From Hyphomicrobiales bacterium (lineage in GTDB: Bacteria > Pseudomonadota > Alphaproteobacteria > Rhizobiales > SZUA-8), in contig QILX01000270.1 of assembly GCA_003232175.1 (NCBI GenBank), forward strand, positions 1-5,916: DNA of 5,916 bases, written 5' to 3'. Position numbers and translations under genes: made by a program. The notes under the pieces were generated by a model. That model was not told the origin of the DNA. It searched no databases and saw nothing but the letters and a program-made list of their open reading frames with translations. This document shows positions 1-4,522 of this stretch, in pieces (the stretch's first letter is position 1; every line of letters starts with the position of its first letter).

Positions 1-918
1 CTTCGGCAGCAGCCAGGGCGCCCAGCTCGCCGCATTTGGCCAGCGGCATATTCCGGGCAAGGCCGTAGAGCAAACCTGCGGCATAAAGATCACCGGCGCC
101 GGTGAGATCGACAACCCTTTCGACCGGCACGGCTTTTACAATGTCAGTCTGCGCCCCGTTTGCAACGACCGAGCCATGCTCGGACCGGGTCACGGCGACG
201 GTATCGACCTCGCCGCGTGCCACCTCCAGCGCCTCCATGAGATCGTCGACCTGGTACAGGGATTTCAGCTCGTCCTCATTGGCGAGCAGAATGTCAGCAT
301 TGTCGCGGGTAAAGCGGCGGAAGGCGTCCCGGTGGCGGTCGATGCAGAAGGTATCGGAAAGGGTCATGGCGATCCGCCGCCCGGCGGCATGGGCGGCTTT
401 CGCGGTTTTGTGGAAGGCATCCCGGGCGGAGGAGGAATCCATCAGATACCCCTCAAGAAACGATATCGCCGCACCGCCGACAATTTCAGAATCGACATCG
501 TCCGCCGTCAGGTTGACGCACGCTCCCAGATAAGTGTTCATCGAGCGCTCGCCGTCCGGGGTCACTAAAATGAGCGACCGCGCCGTCAGCGGACCCTCAG
601 TTGACGGGGAATTGGTGAAGCGCACCCCCTGGGCGGTGATGTCATGGCGAAAAATTTCGCCAAGCTGGTCATCGCGCACCTTGCCGATATAGACCGACCG
701 ACCCGCGAATGAGCCGACACCGACGGTGGTATTGGCCACCGAGCCACCGGAAATCTCGCGCGCTGCGCCCATGTTGCTGTAAAGCTCCTCGGCTTCGGCC
801 ATATCGATCAGCCGCATTCCGCCCTTGGGGATATCATGAGGAAGTCATCATCCGCCTGGGCGATGACATCGACGATGGCGTTGCCGATGCCAAGAACATC
901 ATGGCGAACTTCTGTCAT
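1..918 (-). pseudogene. Adenosine kinase, PfkB family; frameshifted and cut by the window edge
   Basis: Predicted to phosphorylate adenosine to AMP with ATP in the cytoplasm (purine salvage). Translation from ATG 918 gives MTEVRHDVLGIGNAIVDVIA, the usual N-terminus of alphaproteobacterial adenosine kinases. After about 27 codons the frame breaks, reaching TGA at 808-810, while the family sequence continues in the next frame: IPKGGMRLID, then ISGGSVANT (substrate-binding region), IGKVRDDQLG, SFLEGYLMD, LSDTFCIDRH, ANEDEL and DLTGAGDLYAAGLL. The last is PfkB signature 2, with the catalytic Asp codon at 89-91. The downstream frame stays open to position 1, so about 30 C-terminal residues lie outside. 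Homologues have about six residues between FL and KG, so one missing base or, better, seven missing bases would explain the break. An AAAGG ribosome site (926-930) lies seven bases before the ATG. Transcribed divergently from the EI24 gene. The family call is firm; whether the gene is dead or mis-assembled is not. Confidence 0.9.
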
Positions 919-1060
919 TTTAAAGCCTTTGAGCTGGATTTTGCGACGGTGCTGGTGATTGCATGGTCTGAGGGAGGAGCGGGTCACCGCCGGAGCCCTT
1001 GCGCCAACGGTCCGGGCCCATTACGTCAATGCCGCCAAAGACGCAAGGGGGGAGCTGCCA
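919..1060. promoter_or_regulatory. Divergent intergenic region between adenosine kinase and EI24 gene
   Basis: These 142 bases separate two divergent starts, so both promoters should lie here. I see no convincing -35/-10 pair on either strand; TTGCGC and TACGTC 17 bases apart on the plus strand is the best candidate and is weak. The clear element is AAGGGGGGAG at 1045-1054, a strong purine-rich ribosome site six bases before TTG 1061. It decides the start of the plus-strand gene in favour of 1061 over the longer reading frame opening at 959. Confidence 0.5.
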
Positions 1061-1744
1061 TTGACAACTGCATTTTCACGGGCCCTGGATCAGCTTTTCA
1101 CCCTGCCATTCCGCTCGGTACTGTTCAAATCCCTCGGGCTGGTTATCGGCATATTTATCGTCATCGCCGCAGCGCTGCAGGCCTTCATCGCCTCATTGCC
1201 CGAGATGCCATATCCGTTTTTAGACCAGATCGCCGCCGTTTTGGCCGGATTTGGCATTCTGGTTTCCATGTGGTTCCTCATCGTGCCGGTAACCGCCCTG
1301 GTGGCGGGGCTGTTTCTTGATGAAATCGCCGCCGCGGTCGAAAAACGCTATTATCCGGCGGACTCTCCCGGTCGCGAACAGCCCCTGGCAAGGACGATCG
1401 CCTATTCAGTACGTTTTGCCCTGGTGGTACTGGGGCTAAATCTACTTGCCCTGCCGTTTTATCTGATCCCGCCCTTGGGGCTGGTCATTCATTTTGTGCT
1501 CAACGGTTATCTGCTGGGGCGTGAATATTTCGAGCTCGCCGCTTTGCGTCACATGAGCTTTGCCGATGCTCGTTCGTTCCGGCGACATCATCGCGGTGAG
1601 GTCTTTTTCGCCGGAGCAGTGCTGGCGGGGCTTTTGCTAATTCCGGTGGTAAATTTTTTCGTACCTATATTCGGAGCGGCCTTCATGGTGCATGTGTTCA
1701 AGGGGCTCTGGTCTCAGAACGAGGCGGGTTTAGCCAGGCGCTGA
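1061..1744 (+). CDS. EI24/CysZ-like integral membrane protein
   Basis: A 227-residue inner-membrane protein resembling the EI24 domain family, which includes the sulfate transporter CysZ; alphaproteobacterial members are often annotated as sulfate transporter family protein, but the substrate is not shown here. Hydrophobic segments lie at about 24-45, 58-86, 113-146 (probably two spans) and 182-214 (probably two spans). The NGYLLGREYFELAALRHMS stretch at 148-166 is the family's most recognisable motif. The TTG start is preferred because a strong ribosome site (1045-1054) sits six bases upstream and the protein then begins MTTAFSRALDQLF, as homologues do; the 34 extra residues from 959 look non-coding. 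No sulfate-assimilation gene is nearby, so a CysZ role is only inferred. Its last 15 bases overlap the 3' end of nth on the other strand. Intact. Confidence 0.85.
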   Translation: MTTAFSRALDQLFTLPFRSVLFKSLGLVIGIFIVIAAALQAFIASLPEMPYPFLDQIAAVLAGFGILVSMWFLIVPVTALVAGLFLDEIAAAVEKRYYPADSPGREQPLARTIAYSVRFALVVLGLNLLALPFYLIPPLGLVIHFVLNGYLLGREYFELAALRHMSFADARSFRRHHRGEVFFAGAVLAGLLLIPVVNFFVPIFGAAFMVHVFKGLWSQNEAGLARR

Positions 1745-2364
1745 GGTCTTGTCGGCAAAGGCGCAAACTTCAGCAATCGCGCAGCGCCAGCACTCAGGCT
1801 TTCGCGCCTTGCAGATATAACGCCCATGCAGAATCATCCAGTGATGGGCATGCAGGCGATATTGCGCCGGCACTTGTTTTTCCAGGCCCTGCTCGACCGC
1901 AAGAGGCGTCTTTCCTGGCGCCAGGCCGGTGCGATTGCCAAGCCGGAAGATATGGGTGTCTACGGCGATGGTCGGCTCGCCAAAGGCAACGTTGAGCACC
2001 ACATTCGCGGTTTTTCGCCCCACACCGGGGAGCGCTTCAAGGGCCTCGCGGGTTTTGGGCACCTCACCGTCATGACGATCGATCAGCTGCCTGGACAGGG
2101 CGATGACGTGTTTGGCCTTGTTGCGGAAAAGCCCGATGGTCTTGATGTGGTCGCGTAGAGCCTCTTCGCCCAGCGCCACCATTTTCTCCGGTGTATCGGC
2201 AATCGCAAACAGTGGTCCTGTCGCCTTGTTAACCCCGACATCGGTGCCGACAGTGCGACGGCGACGACCAGCGTGTAAGGGCTGGAATAATTCAGCTCGG
2301 TCCGCGGTTCAGGATCAGCGGCAGCCAGCGCCGCGAACATCGTTTCAATGTCATTTTTTTTCAC
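1730..2364 (-). pseudogene. nth: Endonuclease III, frameshifted by a 7-nt deletion
   Basis: Endonuclease III is a bifunctional DNA glycosylase/AP lyase that removes oxidised pyrimidines in base-excision repair. The N-terminal part from GTG 2364 reads VKKNDIETMFAALAAADPEP and continues to VVAVALSA, then leaves frame. The remainder is in another frame: a helix-hairpin-helix, LPGVGRKTANVV, holding the catalytic Lys; VDTHIFR with the catalytic Asp; and a C-terminal Cys-x6-Cys-x2-Cys-x5-Cys 4Fe-4S loop. The family motif LSAQATD is interrupted: after the GCA codon exactly seven bases are missing, and restoring them gives about 213 residues, close to the 211 of the E. coli enzyme. GTG is chosen because GGAGGGG (2373-2379) lies eight bases upstream. 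A shorter open frame begins at ATG 2182 and keeps catalytic and cluster residues but lacks the N-terminal helices, so it is unlikely to work alone. The 3' end overlaps the converging EI24 gene. Confidence 0.92.
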
Positions 2365-2407
2365 TGACGCCGCCCCTCCACAAAACCCCGCTGGCAGTAC
2401 CTTAAAT

Positions 2408-2449
2408 CAAGAGGTGCGGAGGGCCAAAGGCCCGATTGGGAGATTGGGA
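2408..2449 (+). repeat. Diverged copy of the ~44-bp hairpin repeat
   Basis: This stretch starts CAAGAGG and keeps the core of the downstream tandem unit, with the stem GGGCC (2421-2425), loop AAA and GGCCC (2429-2433), followed by GATTGGGA. It differs from the tandem copies at several positions. The trailing GATTGGGA is itself directly duplicated (2434-2441 and 2442-2449). It looks like an older member of the same family, split from the cluster by the palindromic element. Confidence 0.65.
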
Positions 2450-2512
2450 ATGCGATACTTCCAGCGATGATATTCAACCTTTTGTCTTTACCCAGGTTGA
2501 GATTCATCATGG

Positions 2513-2535
2513 ATCCCCGGATCAAGTCCGGGGAT
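2513..2535. repeat. Perfect 9-bp palindromic element (REP-like)
   Basis: The arms ATCCCCGGA (2513-2521) and TCCGGGGAT (2527-2535) are perfect inverted copies around the loop TCAAG. From general knowledge, palindromes of this form (reverse strand TCCCCGGACTTGATCCGGGGA) are common dispersed intergenic repeats in alphaproteobacterial genomes. A hairpin on either strand is likely. It lacks a following T-run, so it is not a standard terminator; it may affect transcript stability downstream of carD. Confidence 0.75.
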
Positions 2536-2560
2536 GACGACTTTTAGGACAAAAAATCAA

Positions 2561-2693
2561 CAAGAGGCGAGGAGGGCCGTGAGGCCCGACTGGGAAGGCA
2601 AAAAACAAGAGGCGAGGAGGACCGAAGGTCCGACCGGGAAGGCAAAAAACAAGAGGCGAGGAGGACCGAAGGTCCGACCGGGAATGTAAAAAA
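2561..2693. repeat. Three tandem ~44-bp hairpin repeats
   Basis: Units begin with CAAGAGGCGAGGAGG at 2561, 2606 and 2650 (periods 45 and 44) and end in an A-run of about six. Each holds a small stem: GGGCC/GGCCC in unit 1 (2574-2578 and 2583-2587), and GGACC/GGTCC in units 2 (2619-2623, 2627-2631) and 3 (2663-2667, 2671-2675). The middle stem pair changes from G-C to A-T on both sides, a compensatory change that points to a selected or recently copied structure. Units 2 and 3 are almost identical, suggesting recent duplication. The array abuts the carD stop codon. On the minus strand each stem is followed, after about 13 bases, by a T-run, so weak termination of carD transcripts is possible. 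Similar short intergenic repeats occur in alphaproteobacteria; I cannot assign a named family. Confidence 0.85.
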
Positions 2694-2695
2694 GC

Positions 2696-3250
2696 CTACG
2701 CGGCGTCAGCGTTTTCGCCTTCTTCGACCTTGGGCCCGCGTCCAATTCCTTTGGACAGCTCGGTTTCCACGTCCTCGACCGCCTGGGGTTCCTCGATTTT
2801 CATCGCCATGGCGATTTCCCGGGCCAGACGCTCCAGAGCCGCTTCGTAAAGCTGGCGTTCCGAATAGGATTGTTCGGGTTGGCGTTCGTTGCGATAGAGG
2901 TCGCGAACAACTTCCGCCACCTGGATAAGGTCGCCGGAGTTGATTTTAGCTTCGTATTCCTGGGCCCGCCGGCTCCACATAGTGCGTTTGACACGAGGGC
3001 GGCCACGGAGGATTTTCTGCGCTCTGGCAATGAGATCGGGGTCGGAGAGTTTGCGCAATCCCACTGATTCGACCTTTGCCGTGGGTACTCGCAGCGTCAT
3101 TTTGTCGTGTTCGAAAGCGATGACAAACAGCTCAAGTTTGGCGCCGGCGATTTCCTGGGTTTCAATATCGACAATTCTGCCGACCCCGTGTGACGGATAG
3201 ACGACAAATTCATTGGTTTTGAACCCTAAGCGGGATTTTCTCGTTGCCAT
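2696..3250 (-). CDS. carD: CarD/CdnL family RNA polymerase-binding regulator
   Basis: A 184-residue protein that binds the RNA polymerase beta subunit and stabilises open promoter complexes, affecting rRNA and growth-related transcription in bacteria where it has been studied. The N-terminal Tudor-like interaction domain (about residues 8-65) includes FVVYPSHGVGRIVDIE and MTLRVPTAKV. The helical C-terminal domain holds RPRVKRTMWSRRAQEYEAKI, with Trp92 at the place of the conserved Trp that wedges at the upstream edge of the bubble. The last ~25 residues are acidic and variable. ATG 3250 is supported by GAGGTG (3261-3266) ten bases upstream and by the typical start of the family. It follows fdxA on the same strand, but a 443-base gap with terminator-like hairpins and a promoter candidate suggests separate transcription. 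Intact, with no odd residues. Confidence 0.96.
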   Translation of the reverse strand: MATRKSRLGFKTNEFVVYPSHGVGRIVDIETQEIAGAKLELFVIAFEHDKMTLRVPTAKVESVGLRKLSDPDLIARAQKILRGRPRVKRTMWSRRAQEYEAKINSGDLIQVAEVVRDLYRNERQPEQSYSERQLYEAALERLAREIAMAMKIEEPQAVEDVETELSKGIGRGPKVEEGENADAA

Positions 3251-3540
3251 TTTTTTTCGACACCTCGCTTGCGGCGCTCGCGGGCGCCGACCAGATTAGG
3301 ACAAATTGTGAAGGCGTTTGGGCCTTCGGCATTAACCCGCGAAAGGGGTACGGCACCAGCCGCTTGTATCGTTTGCCTCCAACCTTGCGAACCGAAAACG
3401 GCTGAAAAGCCGAAAAATCCCTGCCGACGCCTACGACGTCGACTTGGACAATTTCCGAAAGCCGAAAGTATTCAACCTGTCCTGAAAGCGACATTAAGGT
3501 CGAACACGGCAGTATCACACGAAGACCGTACGATTTTATA
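3251..3540 (-). promoter_or_regulatory. Long putative 5' leader of carD
   Basis: If the promoter at 3546-3574 is used, carD has an untranslated leader of about 290 bases. It contains several short inverted repeats: CGACG/CGTCG around a 7-base loop (3425-3441), CGGCT/AGCCG with loop TTTC, followed by a short T-run (about 3401-3414), GAAGGC/GCCTTC around CCAAAC, and GGCGC/GCGCC around CCGCGA close to the start codon. A GGAGG on the minus strand (about 3376-3380) has no ATG, GTG or TTG at a usable distance. Open frames here (minus 3210-3566, plus 3269-3541) lack recognisable sequence. A regulatory leader or small RNA is possible; I recognise no known family. Confidence 0.35.
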
Positions 3541-3545
3541 ACGCT

Positions 3546-3574
3546 AATATAACATGTTGGGCGCAATAATGGAA
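3546..3574 (-). promoter_or_regulatory. Candidate sigma-70-type promoter for carD
   Basis: On the minus strand TTCCAT (3569-3574) and TATATT (3546-3551) are 17 bases apart. The -10 matches the consensus at five of six positions; the -35 is weak. The region is the most AT-rich of the gap and also holds the 8-bp palindrome AACATGTT overlapping the upstream edge of the -10. It lies about 290 bases before carD and after the fdxA terminator candidates, as expected if carD has its own promoter. Inferred from pattern only. Confidence 0.4.
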
Positions 3575-3580
3575 GCCCTG

Positions 3581-3600
3581 CTGACCTTTTTGCCGGTCAG
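3581..3600. other. 6-bp stem-loop between fdxA and carD
   Basis: CTGACC (3581-3586) and GGTCAG (3595-3600) form a perfect 6-bp stem around an 8-base loop. It sits just upstream of the carD promoter candidate. It lacks a T-run on the minus strand, so it could be a backup terminator or an operator-like site; its role is unknown. Confidence 0.4.
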
Positions 3601-3615
3601 ACTGCCGGCGCGACA

Positions 3616-3653
3616 GGTAAATTCCTGAAAACAGGGTTACCATGCCTGATGGT
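3616..3653 (-). other. Two overlapping, mutually exclusive hairpins downstream of fdxA
   Basis: On the minus strand ACCAT/ATGGT around CAGGC (3639-3653) is a perfect 5-bp stem. Its 3' arm shares bases with a second, nested hairpin, GGTAA/TTACC enclosing CCTG/CAGG with a TTTT loop (3616-3641). Both cannot form fully at once. They probably belong to the fdxA 3' end and may help protect or terminate its message. Confidence 0.35.
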
Positions 3654-3655
3654 CT

Positions 3656-3679
3656 AAAAACCACGCAAACTGCCATGGT
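3656..3679 (-). terminator. Candidate intrinsic terminator of fdxA
   Basis: Fifteen bases past the fdxA stop codon, the minus strand reads ACCATG, an 8-base loop, then CGTGGT, giving a 6-bp stem with one G-T pair, running straight into a T5 tract (3656-3660). The stem is short, so this is a modest call, but position and T-run fit. An alternative stem, CTGCC/GGCAG (3670-3685), overlaps it. Confidence 0.4.
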
Positions 3680-3693
3680 CGGCAGCCGGTACC

Positions 3694-4032
3694 TCAGTCG
3701 CCCTCGCCGGGCTCGGGGGAAAAATACTTTTCAAACTTGTTCTCTTCGCCATCGTATTTTTCGGAGCCCTCGGGGGCGTCGCGTTTTATGGTGATGTTCG
3801 GCCACTTGTCGGCATATTCGGTATTGATCTGCAACCACTTTTCAAGGCCCGGCTCGGTGTCGGGTTTGATTGCTTCGGCGGGACATTCCGGCTCACAGAC
3901 ACCACAGTCGATACACTCGTCGGGATGAATTACGAGCATATTTTCACCCTCGTAAAAACAATCGACCGGGCAAACCTCGACGCAGTCCATATATTTACAT
4001 TTGATGCAGTTTTCGTTGACGATATAGGTCAT
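3694..4032 (-). CDS. fdxA: Seven-iron ferredoxin (3Fe-4S plus 4Fe-4S)
   Basis: A 112-residue cytoplasmic electron carrier of the FdxA/ferredoxin II family. The cysteines lie at 9, 12, 17, 21, 25, 40, 43, 46 and 50. By comparison with Azotobacter ferredoxin I, Cys9, Cys17 and Cys50 hold the 3Fe-4S cluster; Cys21, Cys40, Cys43 and Cys46 hold the 4Fe-4S cluster; and Cys12 and Cys25 are the extra cysteines. The motifs CIDCGVCEPECP and CVEVCPVDCFYEG are standard. The acidic C-terminal ~55 residues (including LQINTEYADKWPNIT) are the usual long tail of this group. ATG 4032 is chosen because GGAG (4039-4042) lies six bases upstream and MTYIVNENC is the family start; the frame stays open up to 4224, but that extension overlaps the S4 gene and looks non-coding. 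Its redox partner is not shown here. Intact. Confidence 0.97.
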   Translation of the reverse strand: MTYIVNENCIKCKYMDCVEVCPVDCFYEGENMLVIHPDECIDCGVCEPECPAEAIKPDTEPGLEKWLQINTEYADKWPNITIKRDAPEGSEKYDGEENKFEKYFSPEPGEGD

Positions 4033-4126
4033 CCACGTCTCCGGAATTTTGGCCTCACCGGCTCGGCAATGTCCGGGCCACTGAGCCGCGTTACCTAACC
4101 CATGGCATGGACCCAGCGCAATGCCT
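4033..4126 (-). promoter_or_regulatory. Short spacer between the S4 gene and fdxA
   Basis: These 94 bases hold the fdxA ribosome site (GGAG, 4039-4042) and should hold its promoter if fdxA is not simply read through from the S4 gene. On the minus strand TTGCGC is followed after 17 bases by TTAGGT, a poor -10, so no promoter is claimed. No strong terminator for the upstream genes is seen, so co-transcription of helicase, S4 gene and fdxA remains possible. Confidence 0.35.
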
Positions 4127-4522
4127 TCAATTGGCGGCACGCCTCCATCGATCAAGCGCCCGGCGTTCACGTTTGGTTGGCCGGCCCTGCCCAGGTTCCC
4201 GCCTGCCAGCCATTCCTTGAGCAAAGGGCGTCGCAGAGTTGTCTATGGCAACTTCCGGCGGGCTGAGGTCTTCGTAAAGACCGATGGCCTGGGGATAGGA
4301 GCCACGACGCTCCGCCATGTCTGCAATTCTGAATATTTTGACCCGCCCACCAAGGGCAAAAGTGAGCACATCGTCGACCCCCACTGACGTGCTGGCCTTG
4401 GTGACCCGGGTGCCGTTTTTCCGCAGCTTACCGGCCGCCGCGAACACCGCCGCCCGGCTTCGGGTTTTGAAAACGCGCGCGTGCCAGAGCCACTTGTCGA
4501 TGCGTTGGCGCCCACGGGTCAT
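4127..4522 (-). CDS. S4-domain RNA-binding protein, Hsp15 (HslR)-like
   Basis: A 131-residue basic protein with an N-terminal S4 domain (about residues 6-60, RIDKWLWHARVFKTRSRA), which matches the opening of the HslR/Hsp15 family. E. coli Hsp15 binds 50S subunits that carry a stalled nascent chain and helps recycle them; a related ribosome or structured-RNA role is inferred here. The tail (GRPTKRERRALDRWRR) is strongly basic, as in homologues. The ATG overlaps the helicase stop by one base (TGATG at 4520-4524). No good ribosome site lies upstream, so translation is probably coupled to the helicase gene. The pairing with a SUV3-like helicase suggests linked RNA roles. Intact. Confidence 0.92.
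   Translation of the reverse strand: MTRGRQRIDKWLWHARVFKTRSRAAVFAAAGKLRKNGTRVTKASTSVGVDDVLTFALGGRVKIFRIADMAERRGSYPQAIGLYEDLSPPEVAIDNSATPFAQGMAGRREPGQGRPTKRERRALDRWRRAAN

Larger units (their letters stand above)
2365..2695. other. Gene-free, repeat-rich spacer between carD and nth
   Basis: This 331-base stretch holds no credible gene. Going up from the nth start it contains the nth ribosome site (2373-2379), a diverged hairpin repeat (2408-2449), a 6-bp inverted repeat with CAACCT (2475-2480) and AGGTTG (2494-2499), a perfect 9-bp palindrome (2513-2535) and three tandem hairpin repeats (2561-2693) that end just after the carD stop codon. A promoter for nth must lie here, or nth must be read through from carD; I see no clear -35/-10 pair. 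Confidence 0.75.

Noticed and set aside
102..568. Two overlapping plus-strand open frames of 130-143 codons
   Set aside because: They lie antisense to clear adenosine kinase sequence, are rich in Ser/Arg/Ala as expected of shadow frames, and resemble no family.
828..846. Programmed frameshifting or ribosome bypassing at the three broken genes
   Set aside because: No slippery heptamer, no internal SD-like stimulator and no matched take-off and landing codons were seen, and homologues of these genes do not use recoding.
959..1060. Longer N-terminus for the EI24/CysZ-like protein
   Set aside because: The extra 34 residues lack family similarity, while TTG 1061 has a strong ribosome site and the expected N-terminus.
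2354..2364. ATG at 2354 as the nth start
   Set aside because: It is in a different frame from the Nth N-terminus; GTG 2364 has the ribosome site and the family-like sequence.
2561..2693. CRISPR array
   Set aside because: The units are contiguous ~44-bp tandem copies without unique spacers, and no cas gene is present.
2557..2745. 62-codon minus-strand open frame with repeated GPxxLLASC phrases
   Set aside because: It is only the translation of the tandem repeats plus the end of carD in another frame.
3269..3541. 90-codon plus-strand open frame in the fdxA-carD gap
   Set aside because: No ribosome site, no recognisable family and a basic shadow-like composition.
3210..3566. 118-codon minus-strand open frame before carD
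   Set aside because: It begins at a TTG inside the promoter candidate, overlaps the carD start, has no ribosome site and no recognisable domain.
4033..4224. N-terminal extension of fdxA by 64 codons
   Set aside because: It overlaps the S4 gene, whereas ATG 4032 has a good ribosome site and gives the standard 112-residue protein.
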